From contig NZ_CP033058.2 in NCBI RefSeq assembly GCF_003383595.3, forward strand, positions 558,001 through 622,000: a stretch of DNA of 64,000 bases. Direction: 5' to 3'. The translations under genes were made by a program, and so were the position numbers. Of this stretch, positions 42,944-53,503 are shown piece by piece. Numbering within the stretch: the stretch's first letter is position 1; each line of letters opens with the position of its first letter. The DNA is from Metamycoplasma phocicerebrale (lineage in GTDB: Bacteria > Bacillota_I > Bacilli_A > Mycoplasmatales > Metamycoplasmataceae). Under the pieces are notes generated by a model that saw only the letters and a program-made list of their open reading frames with translations, had not been told where the DNA came from and ran no database searches.

Positions 42944-45592
42944 TTATATTGAAAAATCATTTATTCCTATAAATGTTTGTTCTTGAATTTTTTCTGTATT
43001 TCAAAAATCATTTTTAATTCTTTTTAACTTATTTGTATATTTTAAATTAGTTAATCATTCCCAAATTCTAGGCATTATAAATAGATTTAAATATCAAAGT
43101 AATATAAAACTTAAACCTATTGATATTATTGGTGCCATTGATATAGTAACTAATAGAAAAGGTGCCGAAACCATAAAAACTATTCCTAAAATCATATTAA
43201 TGTTTTGAATTAGTAATATATCCGCTATGAAAGATTTAAAAATTGTATGTGTTTGTTCTAAAGTATAAATGTAATTTTTAGTATTTAAATCTTTTTTAAC
43301 TTCTGATTTAATTCTTGAAGCATTAATTGTTGAATCAAAAATATTAATAAATAATATTAAAATTAGAGAATCATATATTTGTGAATCCAATTTTATCCTG
43401 AAAGCTGCAAATGAAGCTATTAAAATAATAAACAATATAATTTGTTTAATTAGGAAGATAAATGCCGATTGGAAAGAATATCTAAATGAAATGTATATTA
43501 CAGTTGAAATCATTATTAACAACAATAATAAAGTAGTTCATCCTAAAGAATAACCAACATTGGTTGCTCCTAATGTGTTAGATGTCTTAATTAATTCTGC
43601 ATCTAAATAATTTTTAGAATTAAAATAATTTACCAAATCTACATTAATAAAATTATCAATATTACTTCTTGAATTTATAATAATTTCTTTAAATCCCATT
43701 TGATTAGTTTGTAATAAACTAATTAAAACATTTTTGTTGTTATTTGATACATAATTATTTAAATCATTAATTATTTGTTGATGTAAATTCAAATTACTAT
43801 TATTTTTAAAATTAATTCCAATTGAATAAATATAATCATTATAAATTTCTGAACTTACATTAAAACCAGCTATTGCGTTTTGTTGTTTTATTGCAAAAGT
43901 GCTATAAACAATAAGACCTAAAATAGCAAATATTACAATTGGTATTATAAAATATTTAGTTTTAAAGAAAGTTTCTATTTTTCCTATTAATTTGCACTTA
44001 GTTGCCTTTGTTGACATTAGTCAGCCTATTTTTTTATCAAAAGTTTCGGTTTGAATCATTAATTTTAATACTAATGTATTAATACCTATTAGTATTATTG
44101 CAATTAATAATGTTCCAATTCCAAATAATGCCCCTATAGTAGAAGAATGATTTATATTTAAATAAAATGCTAATATTGAACCCAAGCCCATTATTGCTAC
44201 TACATCTAAACCAGAAATAAAAGTTTTTTTTGTTGCTTTATTAATTGATTTATTTGTATTAGAACCTTCTCTGATTTCTTTACTAAATATTTGCAATTTT
44301 TTAGCAATTAAATTAAACATTACAAATATTACTACCATAATTGATATAGCAACTAACGAATTTATAGATACTCCAAAAGCAGTAATAATTGACATAAATA
44401 CAAATATTAAGAAAGCCATAGTAATTGAAGATATAGCTCCTAAAGTTTTATGTTTTACAATTAAAAATATTGACATAGCTACAAATAAAATTACCATAGC
44501 CAAAACAAATGAATCAAACTTATATGCTGGTTTATTTTCAAAAAAAGCTGTTTGTTTTGTTAAAGTAAAGGGGGTGTATGAAAAATTAATTAATGATTTT
44601 AATTGTCTATTAGAATAACCATTTGGACTATTATTTATTAAATAAAACACAGAATCTCTTTTTTGTGAAGAAATTAAAGATATGGGAGATGTTGCTGAAA
44701 TTAAGTATTTTTGAGCATTAATCGAATTTTTTAATATTGGATTAATAGAATTAATAACTTTACCATCTTTATCTTTTGTTTGATCTACATCAGGTTTATT
44801 ATTTACATAGGCATATTTAACAGGATTGTGACCCGCCTTATCTCAATTTTCTTTATCATTTTTAATAGCATTATGAATAAATTCATCTAAATTTAACCAA
44901 AAATAAACTTTATTAGTTGAACTATTTAAATTAGGATTAGGATTTTGACTACGAAAACCTTTAATTCAATAATCAAAAGCTAAACGAGTGAATTGATCTC
45001 ATGCATAATCATTTAATTTAATTTGAATTCTATCAGCATATCCTTGAGGTATTTTGTCTGTTGCTGGATTTGCATCTAAATCCATATTAAAATCTTGGGC
45101 TCCATCCGCAATTAATTCTTGTAAATTATGAGAAGAACCCTCTAATCCTTGATATCTACCCTTATAAAACAAAGGATTACCATTATGGTCAGTAATTGTT
45201 AGGTATGGTTTTTTAATCAAAGAAGCTACTAATGAAGATAATTTTTCATCGTTCGTAGCTAATAAACTTTTTACTTCTAATAAATCTTTAGACAATAAAT
45301 TAACATCAAAATTTGATGTCAATTTATCATTTTTTTCTTGTAAGTAACTTTTTACTATATTAGCAATTTCGTTTGGTTTAAGATCTTCTTTAGAGCTTGT
45401 TTGGTTATTATCTTTATCTATTTTTAAAATTACTTTTGAACTCACTATTTGTTCATTTGTAGAATTATTGTTTTTTAATTTGGGCCCTAGATAAAAAATT
45501 GAACCAAATATCAATGAAACTATCATTGCTATAATAATAAAAATACTAAACACTCATTTCAGAGCTGGACTAATTCTTATTTTTTTATTCAT
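42944..45592 (-). CDS. secDF: Fused SecD-SecF protein translocase subunit
   Basis: The membrane protein that uses the proton-motive force to assist late Sec export. The 882-residue chain has a SecD half (N-terminal helix, large extracellular domain with ANPATDKIPQGYADRI, five-helix bundle with a GxxLAF-type region GLGSILAFYL) and a SecF half beginning near residue 525 (KYFIIPIVIFAILGLIVYS, DSTINASRIKSE). TATAAT at 45600-45605 is 7 bases before the ATG, so the mRNA is predicted leaderless. Confidence 0.9.
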
Positions 45593-45599
45593 GGTTAAA

Positions 45600-45605
45600 A
45601 TTATA
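45600..45605 (-). promoter_or_regulatory. -10 box of secDF (leaderless)
   Basis: TATAAT on the minus strand, 7 bases from ATG 45592. It separates the secDF-hisS-aspS-secG-rnr-smpB-ssrA operon from ruvAB. Confidence 0.55.
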
Positions 45606-45660
45606 TTAAATTTTTCTATTTAAAGAACAATATATTTAAAAATATATGTTTATACTAGAA

Positions 45661-46620
45661 TTAAAAATTTTTTTGAATTTCTAAAATGTTTAAATATTCA
45701 ATTCCTTCTTTAGTAATTTTTCTACCTCTTGGACTTTTTTCTATATATTTTTTAATTAACAAGGAAGGCTCTAATTCGTTAACTATAGTAAATTTATCAT
45801 CTTTTATAATAGAACTTAAAGTATCTAAAGAAGCACTTTTATTATTAAAAACTTTTTTTAATACTTGCAAATATTCTACTTGAGGTACATTTAAACCACC
45901 AGGATAAACTTCTAAGTAATTAAAAGCTTCATTTACTATAGAGTCTGTTATTGCTTTTTTATTTTTATATATTGCAAAGTCATAAACTCTTTTTAATAAA
46001 TTATTAGCTATTCTGGGGGTAGACCTGCAATTTTGAGCAATTAATTTTATAGCTTTTGTTTCTATTTCAATTTTATTTCTTAAAGCAGAATTTTTTATAA
46101 TTTTCTGTATATCTTCAATGGAATAAGTTTGTAATTTTCCTATGTACCCAAATCTATCCTTAAGTGGATTTGATATTAAATTATATTTTGTGGTTGCCCC
46201 GATTAAAGAAAATCTTTTTAAATTAAGGCGCATTATTTTCATATCACCTTCAACTCCAATTGGTAAATCTATTACATAATCTTCAATTGCAGAATACAAT
46301 AATTCTTCAACATTTTTATTAATTCCATGTATTTCATCAATAAACAAAATATCATTTTCTGTTAATGAAGAAAATATAGTTAAAATATCACTTTTTTTCT
46401 GAATTAAAGGTCCTTGAACATAAACTATCTTAGTTTTTGTTTCATTTGCTATAATTTGAGCTAAAGTTGTTTTACCAAGTCCAGGTGGACCATAAAAAAG
46501 TATATGATCTATTGGAGTTTTTTGGACAATTGAAGAATTTATCATTACTTTTAATGTAGAAGTAATTTTTTCTTGGCCAATAAAATCCTCAAAAGTTTTT
46601 ACTCTATACTCTTGCTTCAT
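45661..46620 (-). CDS. ruvB: Holliday junction branch-migration ATPase RuvB
   Basis: A hexameric AAA+ motor that drives branch migration with RuvA. The 319-residue product opens EYRVKTFEDFIGQEKI and has Walker A YGPPGLGKTTLA, Walker B ILFIDEIHG, sensor 1 LIGATTK, NPLKDRFG (arginine finger), sensor 2 STPRIANNLLKRV and the C-terminal winged helix ending KSPRGRKITKEG. It starts inside the end of ruvA (17-base overlap). As usual in mollicutes, no ruvC is next to it. Confidence 0.96.
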   Translation of the reverse strand: MKQEYRVKTFEDFIGQEKITSTLKVMINSSIVQKTPIDHILFYGPPGLGKTTLAQIIANETKTKIVYVQGPLIQKKSDILTIFSSLTENDILFIDEIHGINKNVEELLYSAIEDYVIDLPIGVEGDMKIMRLNLKRFSLIGATTKYNLISNPLKDRFGYIGKLQTYSIEDIQKIIKNSALRNKIEIETKAIKLIAQNCRSTPRIANNLLKRVYDFAIYKNKKAITDSIVNEAFNYLEVYPGGLNVPQVEYLQVLKKVFNNKSASLDTLSSIIKDDKFTIVNELEPSLLIKKYIEKSPRGRKITKEGIEYLNILEIQKNF

Positions 46621-47215
46621 TTTGTTTTTGACTAATAATTTTTATAGCATTTTCAACAGATTCCTCTATATTATTTGTTATTTCCATATTATCTAAAGCC
46701 AATTTAATTTGGCTATTTTTAAAACCTAGCATTTTCATAGTTTCTTCAAATTCTTTTAAATTAGAAGAACTTTTAGCCTTAGAATTAAACTTATTTAAAT
46801 CTTCCTCACTCATTTTTGAAACAAATTTAGAATACTTGTCTTTAAAAGCTAATAAAATGGCATTAGCAATTTTTACTGAAACATAAGGTATTTTAACTAA
46901 TTCCTCTTTGTTAGAATTAGCAATATAGTAAATTATATTTTCCCACCCTTGGTTTAAAATTGAAATTGCTGTTTTGGGACCTAATCCTTGCAAACTAATT
47001 AAGTCTTCAAAAATTATCATTTCCTTAAAATTCTCAAAACCATATGTTACTTTTGAATATTCATTAATAATTTGTGAAATAAATATTTTTCTATTTTCAT
47101 TACTTTTAAATCTATTAATTTGTGGAACATAAATTAATTCTCCCTTCCCGTTGTGATCCAATATTAAATAATTAGTATTAATATGAACTATTTTTCCATA
47201 TAAATAAATTGTCAT
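46604..47215 (-). CDS. ruvA: Holliday junction DNA helicase subunit RuvA
   Basis: Binds four-way junctions and loads RuvB. Starting at ATG 47215, after TTGGAGG, gives 203 residues beginning MTIYLYGKIVHIN, the family N-terminus; the open frame extends far upstream but is not supported. The OB fold, tandem helix-hairpin-helix (LQGLGPKTAISIL and IPYVSVKIANAIL) and the C-terminal RuvB-binding domain are present. Confidence 0.93.
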   Translation of the reverse strand: MTIYLYGKIVHINTNYLILDHNGKGELIYVPQINRFKSNENRKIFISQIINEYSKVTYGFENFKEMIIFEDLISLQGLGPKTAISILNQGWENIIYYIANSNKEELVKIPYVSVKIANAILLAFKDKYSKFVSKMSEEDLNKFNSKAKSSSNLKEFEETMKMLGFKNSQIKLALDNMEITNNIEESVENAIKIISQKQNEARV

Positions 47216-47291
47216 TTTCGTTTCCTCCAACATTAAATATAAGTTAAAACAAACATAAAAAAAATAAAGTGAAGAAAAAGCAAAGAAATTT

Positions 47292-47318
47292 TTGAGAAAT
47301 TTTAAAAATTGGTAAAAT
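47292..47318 (+). promoter_or_regulatory. ppa promoter (leaderless)
   Basis: TTGAGA (47292-47297) and an extended -10 TGG/TAAAAT (47310-47318) lie 15 bases apart. The ppa ATG begins 6 bases after the -10. Confidence 0.5.
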
Positions 47319-47324
47319 TTAAAT

Positions 47325-47873
47325 ATGAAAAACATAACAGTAAATATAGAAATTCCTATGAATTCTAGTATTAAATACGAATACGATAGAAAAACTGGAA
47401 AAATTAAAGTTGATAGAATTTTAAGAGGAGGATTTAAATATCCAGCCAATTATGGTTATATATCAGAAGCTTTAGATTGAGATGGTGATGAACTAGATGT
47501 TTTAGTTTATTCACCAGAACAATTTATGCCAGGAACTTCAGTAGATGTTAGAATTGTCGGCGCAATGAAAATGATTGATTCGGGTGAAACAGATACTAAG
47601 TTAATAGCAGTTCATGCTGATGATTACCGTTTAGATCACATTAAAAATTTAGAAGACATTGATAAAATGTGATTACATTCAGTTGAAGTATTTTTTAAAA
47701 ATTATAAATTCTTTAAGGGTCCTAATGTAACAGATGTCACTGGTTTTGAAGGCATAGAATGAGCTCAAAAAGAATACAATGAATGTGTTGAATTAATGAA
47801 TAAATATGGTTCATTAGATAAAGAAGAATTTATTAAAAAAATGAAAAAAATGCATCCCGAAAAATATATTTAA
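47325..47873 (+). CDS. ppa: Inorganic pyrophosphatase
   Basis: Family I soluble pyrophosphatase, 182 residues, drives biosynthetic reactions by hydrolysing PPi. Motifs: [34 protein letters not shown], the metal-binding signature [14 protein letters not shown] (TGA as Trp), and a late [16 protein letters not shown]. The ATG follows a -10 box directly, with no ribosome-binding site. It is divergent from ruvA and followed by a terminator. Confidence 0.97.
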
Positions 47874-47882
47874 TTATTTGTG

Positions 47883-47908
47883 GCCTTTTAAGGCTGCATT
47901 TTTTTTGT
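47883..47908 (+). terminator. Terminator after ppa
   Basis: GCCTT and AAGGC form a short hairpin followed by TGCATTTTTTTT. Confidence 0.65.
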
Positions 47909-47923
47909 AAAATTGATGATTTT

Positions 47924-47979
47924 AATGAAACTATTGTTTTTTTATATATTTCATATATAGAGTTTTTCTAAGTTTCATT
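47924..47979. repeat. Spaced inverted repeat upstream of the first HTH gene
   Basis: AATGAAACT (47924-47932) and AGTTTCATT (47971-47979) are exact inverted repeats 38 bases apart, flanking an A/T stretch that contains -10-like TATATA sequences. It lies 54 bases before the HTH gene start. A regulatory role is speculative. Confidence 0.35.
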
Positions 47980-48032
47980 TTCTACCAAATTGAAATTTAT
48001 TTATTTTAAAATAAAAATAAAAAAGGAAAATT

Positions 48033-48434
48033 ATGGCACAAAAAAAATATAAAAGATTAATTTCTCTTAAACCATTTATAAATTTAATATTACAAGGTTG
48101 TTCAGATAAATTTCCCAATAATTTAAGCGATGAGCAAATTAGCGCAAAAGATTTGAACAATGATAATTCACAATTAGAAAAAGAATTATCATTATGTATT
48201 AAAAATTTTGAAGAATTAAAAGCACAAAAAATGTTAATAAATAGAAATTTTAAAACTTTGTTGCTAAATACAATAAATAATCTAGAACCAGTTGCAAAAT
48301 CTATATTTTTAACAATTTTATTTAAAAAGAATTTAAGCAATATTTCTTGAAAAACTTTTAATATATCAAAATCTACTTTTTATAGAAAAATAAAATTAAT
48401 TGAAAAAATAATAAAATGATGTTTTTTCGAATAA
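48033..48434 (+). CDS. Small HTH protein, sigma region 4-like (module copy 1)
   Basis: A 133-residue cytosolic protein. The C-terminal 55 residues (LEPVAKSIFLTILF, then WKTFNISKSTFYRKIKLIEKI) look like a sigma-region-4/ArpU-type helix-turn-helix and align with the protein encoded at 54392-54703. The N-terminal half is helical. It resembles mycoplasma proteins I recall as the MG284/MPN403 family; that name is unverified. AAGGA precedes the ATG. A hairpin terminator directly follows, so it is transcribed on its own. Confidence 0.65.
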
Positions 48435-48467
48435 ATATTTTTTAAATATCAATTAATTAAATAACTT

Positions 48468-48491
48468 ACAAATTTAAAAATTTGTTTTTTT
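48468..48491 (+). terminator. Terminator after the first HTH gene
   Basis: ACAAATT (48468-48474) and AATTTGT (48479-48485) form a stem followed by a run of T residues. Confidence 0.65.
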
Positions 48492-48624
48492 CTATTGATT
48501 AATAAAACTTTTAAAAATTTTTATTTTAATAAATAAATTTTTTAGTATCAATTAAAACAAATATCTTAAAAAATGTGTTGTACTTTAAAAGCCATAATAA
48601 TAGGCAAAAAAGAAGGGAAAACAA

Positions 48625-49731
48625 ATGTTTTTATATAATACTGTTCAGCGAGAATACAAAGAAGATAATAAACAATATGAATATTATAATGAAGATATAA
48701 ATGCCAAAATTATAGCTTTAAAGGACAATAATGGAAAAAAAGTTACAAATAAAAGTTTAAAAAATAATAGTCTTGAAGTTTCAATTTTGCGAAATTTATC
48801 TAATAATTGTTGAATTATTGACATTTCCATCGAAACTAAAGCATACGATAATTCAAGATTTAAATTTATAAAAATTAATAATAAAGAAATTCTTTTAGAA
48901 CAAAAAGAACATATTAAGAATAAATATAAATTTAGAATAAATAAATTTAAAGACGGAACTTTTATAAAATTTGAAAATTTAAAAGAATTAATGTTTGCTT
49001 TTTATAGCAAATATAGAAAATATCAATTTTGAAATATAGGATTTAAAATAAACTTTAAAATAAACAAAAATAATATGAATTTTTCTAATTTAAATGTTAG
49101 AAATAAAAATTTAAAATTTAAGTTAATAGAATCTATTAACTTTAACATAAAAGAGGATTCAATAAGTTCTATAGATCCTTTTGAAAATAATACGGGTTAT
49201 ATAAATAATTTATATTACAATTTTAGGTTTTATAACATTAAACAAAACCAATTAGTACATAAAGTTATAGAACAAGATTTAGAATTAAAAACTCAAAATA
49301 AATATTACATACCAGATAGAGAATTTCAACTGGAATTTCTAAATAAAGTAAATATTAATGATTCAATTAATAATAAAGATTATAAATTACTTAAACAAAT
49401 CACAAGATTAAATCCTTTTAAATATAATATAAAATATTATATTGATAATCCTTGTGTTTGAGATAATGATAAAAAAGAATTTAAAACAGCAATAAAATCC
49501 AAACTTAATGGGTATCATATACCCTTAAACCATTTAGGAAAATTAGAATTTAAATATAAAATAGAACAATCTATGATTAATAATTTTAACGAAATAAAAT
49601 ATAACGATTTTTTTGAAAATAAACTTTTTGACTATGAAAATGGCTTAATAAAACTGAATGTAGATGCTATAAAAACTACCAAAGAATATCAAGATCTCTA
49701 TTATGATAATTGACAAACAAAAATTTTATAA
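48625..49731 (+). CDS. Large uncharacterised partner protein (module copy 1)
   Basis: A 368-residue soluble protein with no signal peptide or membrane helix and no known motif. It is rich in Asn, Lys, Ile and Tyr and predicted beta-rich. Its C-terminal part (YHIPLNHLGKLEF, KYNDFFENKLFDYENGLIKLNVDAIK) aligns with the protein at 54687-55814 (LIPLNFKGDF, IEKPFFSIDGGLIKMKVKNIK), showing the two are paralogs. It follows the HTH gene by 190 bases. GAAGGGAAAAC precedes the ATG. It may belong to the M. hominis MHO_1580-type family (from memory, unverified). Confidence 0.6.
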
Positions 49732-49783
49732 TTATTAAATAATATAACGCTATTCAAAAAATAAATTAAAAAATTGCAAACAT

Positions 49784-50590
49784 CTAAACAAAAGATAAAA
49801 CTTTTGTTTTTTTATCATTTAAATTCTTATTAGGTTGTTTTTTTGGGCCTCTAGGAATCAGTGATCTTTTATGCATTGTTTTTAAGTTTAAATTAAGTAT
49901 TTTTTGTTTAACAATTTTTGAAACTGAATTTGAATTATTTAAATAATTTTCAAATTCTTCATAACTAAAGCCTAATTCTTCTTCATCAGATTTATTTGAT
50001 AGCAAATTGGCACTAGGTTTTTTATTTATAATTTCTTTTGGTACTCCAATTATTTTAGCTATCTTATAAATATCACTTTTCAGTAGATTGGCAAAAGGTA
50101 GCAAATCACATCCGCCATCACCATATTTAGTAAAATAACCTAAATAATACTCATTAAAATTATCTGTGCCTATAACAAGAGAATTATTTATTTGAGCTTG
50201 CGCATACAAATAATTCATAAAAAATCTAGACTTAGCATTTGCTTTTATAATATCTTCTTTTAAATTGAGTTTGCTAGCAAATGAATTAAATTCTTTGCTT
50301 AAATCAATAATTTTTATATTTTTAATTATTGAATTTAATTTATTTATATGCTCGATATTTTCATTATCTTCAAAAGTTTTTAAATAATAAAAATAACTTT
50401 TATTTCCAAATATGTCTTTTAAGATAATAGCTAAAGTTGCGCTATCAATCCCGCCCGACACTCCTAAAACAACACCATTGCATTTGGCATCCTTTACTTT
50501 TTTAGAAATTCATCTTTTTATTCTTTTAATTAAATTTTTATAAACGATTGTTTCTTCTTCTGTTATGTTTAAATTTAGTCATTTGTGCAT
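49784..50590 (-). CDS. nadE: NH3-dependent NAD+ synthetase
   Basis: Amidates deamido-NAD with ammonia and ATP, the last step of NAD synthesis. The 268-residue protein has the PP-loop VLGVSGGIDSATLA, GTDNFNEYYLGYFTKYGDGG, and a C-terminal KRSLIPRGPKKQ. It lacks a glutaminase domain. Its start ATG 50590 is reached through two TGA Trp codons, 9 bases after TATAAA. It converges on the first partner gene, whose terminator lies in its coding end. Confidence 0.94.
49786..49813 (+). terminator. Terminator of the first partner gene, inside the end of nadE
   Basis: AAACAAAAG (49786-49794) and CTTTTGTTT (49801-49809) form a perfect 9-base stem with a plus-strand T run. It lies within the last codons of the convergent nadE gene. 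Confidence 0.7.
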
Positions 50591-50753
50591 ACTTATAATT
50601 TTATAGTTTTATTTAAATGAATAAATAATATTTATTTTATTTTTAATAATTTATAATTTTTTTATAATTTATTGTAAATTATCACTAATTAACACTAAAA
50701 AATATAGTAATAATTAAATTACTTTTAAAATATAAAAAAATTAAGGAGAAAAT

Positions 50754-51311
50754 ATGATTAATGTTAACGATTTAAAGCCAGGAGTAACTTTTAAATTAGA
50801 TGGCAATATTTATGTAGTATTGGAGGCTCAACACTCAAAACAAGGTCGAGGACAAGCAAACGTTAAAGCTAAGGCCAAAGATTTAAGAACGGGCTCAACA
50901 ACTATAAAATCATTTACAGGTGGAGAAAAAGTTGAAAAAGCTATGATTGATAAAGTAAGTATGGATTATTTATATAATGCTGGTGAAAGTATTGTATTGA
51001 TGGACCAAGAAACTTTTGAACAAACAGAAATTCCTGTATCTCATTTAGAATGAGAACTAAATTTCTTAAAAGAAGGAATGAAAGTTATAGTTAGAAAATA
51101 TGAAGCTGAAGTGTTGGATATTGAATTGCCAGCTAATGTTGCATTAGTAGTTACTGAAGCTCCAGATGCAGTTAAGGGAAATACAGCCCAAGCAGCTCAA
51201 AAAAAGGTTACAGTAGAAACTGGTTACGTTGTAGAAACGCCTTTATTTATTAAAGAAGGTGAATTGATTTTAATTTCAACAGAAACCGGAAAATATGTAG
51301 GAAGAGCTTAA
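50754..51311 (+). CDS. efp: Translation elongation factor P
   Basis: EF-P rescues ribosomes stalled at proline stretches. The 185-residue protein has the three-OB layout: MINVNDLKPGVTFKLDGN, the tip loop HSKQGRGQANVKAK, and the C-terminal VETGYVVETPLFIKEGE. The tip loop is SKQGRG rather than the PGKGGA of E. coli type, so the usual modified Lys context is changed. AAGGAGAAAAT precedes the ATG. The next gene begins 1 base after its stop. Confidence 0.97.
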
Positions 51312-51312
51312 T

Positions 51313-51624
51313 ATGAGCAATAGTATATCGGTTAATACAAAAATGAATTTTGATTTTAAAGTTGAATTAGATACAATTATTTCAACCATAAAGCAAGTAT
51401 TTGAAACTAAAAAAAATATAATTTTAACTAGTGAGCCAAAAATAGTTATTAATGCTGCTAAAAATAATGCTGAAATTTTTATATCATATAAATTAAAAAA
51501 GAATACAACTCTCTCTTTTGAAACTAAGCAATTAATTTTTATGATCGAACAAAGAGTATATTCATTAATAAATGTAAAACCAATTAATATAAATTTGATT
51601 TTTGAAGGTATTGAAAATGTTTAA
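51313..51624 (+). CDS. Small Asp23/Gls24-like protein
   Basis: A 103-residue protein, SISVNTKMNFDFKVEL then a helix and a beta-alpha pattern ending PININLIFEGIENV. The small alpha/beta layout is like the Asp23/Gls24 (DUF322) fold, and I recall a comparable mycoplasma family listed as MMB_0454; neither is verified. It is coupled to efp (TAATATG) and overlaps the next gene by 8 bases, so it belongs to one operon with efp and the transketolase-like gene. Function unknown. Confidence 0.5.
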   Translation: MSNSISVNTKMNFDFKVELDTIISTIKQVFETKKNIILTSEPKIVINAAKNNAEIFISYKLKKNTTLSFETKQLIFMIEQRVYSLINVKPININLIFEGIENV

Positions 51625-53461
51625 AAATAAGAGAATAAATGAAATAGCAATTGATAATATAAAAATGAACTCTTTAGCTCAAATTGCCAACGCTAAATCT
51701 GGAAACATTCCGATTAATATAAGTGCAGCTAAAATTTTTCACACTCTTTTTGCTTTTCATTATAAATTTGATTTTCTAAATCCAGACTGAATTTGTAGAG
51801 ATAGATTTATTTTAAGCGATGCATATGCTATACCAACATATTATTCAATGCTTTATTTATTGGGCTTAATTTCTAGAGAAGAAATAGAAAATATAAATAA
51901 AGCTTCAAATCCTTTTAAAAGTTATTTAAAAAAGAATACTAACTTGGGAATTGAAACTTCTTCAGGTAGACAAGGGCAAGGTGTGGCTGAAGCTGTGGGA
52001 ATAGCGATAGCAGAAGCTAATTTATCTTCTAATTTTAACGAAATTTCTCATTATACATATGTTTTTGTTTCATCTAAAGATTTAGAAACTGGAATAGCAA
52101 ATGAAGCTTTACAATACGCTGGCAGTTTAAAACTAAATAAATTAATAGTTTTATATGATTCAAATTCATTGTTAAGTAATACTATTGAAACTAAAAAAGA
52201 TTTAATAGACATTAAAAAAATATATGAATCATATGGTTTTAATTTTCAAAGAATAGATGGCACAAATTATAAATCAATTTCCAATGCTATAAGTAAAGCT
52301 AAAAAATCAAAAAAACCTAATTTTATAGAAATTAAAACTACTTTAGGGGAATTAAATTTGAACATATTAGAAAATTATTCAACTAATAACAAAATTTTAA
52401 CTTTCGAAGAAATTGATGAATTTAAAGAAACTCTAAATTTTAAAAAAACAGATTTTTTTGATATTTACCCAGAAGTAAAAAGTTCTTATAAAAAAGTATT
52501 TGAAAGGAATCATGAATTATTTAAAAAATGAACTCCTTCGGATCGTTTATTAGACTTTTTAAACGAAGAATTAAAGGAAAATGTAAATGACAATTTTCTT
52601 TCAAATTCTCAGGATATTAGTACAAATTTATTTGCAATAATAAATAATATTTTTGATAAATATAAAAATACTTTTGCTCTTTCTTCTTTAATAAACACAT
52701 TATTCAAAATAAAATCTTCTAATGGTGTTTTTGCCAAAAATAACACAGAGGGTAGAAGCTTATTATTGGGAATGAAAAAAACTTCAATGAGTTTAATAGC
52801 TAATGGTATTTATATACATTCAAATATTAAACCTTTTATATTTAATAGTCTTTCAGATGCAGATTCTTTCATAGGAGGTATAAGAAAAGCTATTGATGAT
52901 AAAATGAAATTACTATATTTCTTTAATAATGATATAAATACTGTTGAAAATTTAAAAAGTTCTTACCAAGCTGAAGAACAAATATCATTATTGAATTCAA
53001 TTGAAGGTCTAAAAATATTATATCCCGGCGATTTACATGAATTATTGGGAGCAATAGAGTTTTATTTAAATAAAGCTCAAGGACCGGTAGTAATAATAGC
53101 AAATCTTTCTAGCAATTGATTATGCAAAGATACCTCAAAACATAGTTTTATTTTAGGCTCATATTTTATTTTAAAAAATAATTCAGATTTTACATTATTG
53201 GCTAAAGGTTGTGATTTACAATTAGCCTACAAAATAGCTGAAAAAAATAATATAAATTTAATTTCGGTTTCTAACGATGATAATTTATCTAAATTAAATT
53301 ACAATAAAAAAATGGCGATAACTTTTACAAAAGATATTTATGAAGGTTGAATGAAATATGCTAAATATAATTTAAATATAAACAACTCAAATAATAAAAT
53401 AAAATCAGATTTTAATTTTGTAGATAAAGCTATAAAACAAATAATTAAAAAGGAAAAATAA
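51617..53461 (+). CDS. Transketolase-like protein lacking catalytic residues
   Basis: A 614-residue protein with the full transketolase outline, but with key sites altered. Near the N-terminus SGNIP (28-32) replaces SGHPG and SDAYAI (67-72) replaces SNGHAS. GRQGQGVAEAVGIAIAEA matches GPLGQGIANAVGMALAE. The TPP/Mg site reads VSSKDLETG (151-159) instead of VGDGxxxEG. LGMKKTSM (384-391) replaces the GVREHAM block, removing the catalytic Glu. LYDSNS and ANGIYIHSNIKPF are retained. It is likely a pseudoenzyme; a true transketolase would be encoded elsewhere. It overlaps the Asp23-like gene. Confidence 0.82.
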
Positions 53462-53462
53462 T

Positions 53463-53503
53463 AAATAATGTCGATAAATAACTATCGGCATTATTTATTT
53501 TTT
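53463..53503. terminator. Bidirectional terminator
   Basis: AAATAATGTCGATA (53463-53476) and TATCGGCATTATTT (53483-53496) form a 14-base stem with one G-U pair, followed by T-rich tracts. It lies between the convergent transketolase-like gene and rluB, starting 2 bases after the former's stop. Confidence 0.85.

Noticed and set aside
48435-48624. Repeated ATCAATTAA sequences between the first HTH gene and its partner
   Set aside because: Short A/T-only repeats are expected by chance at this base composition.
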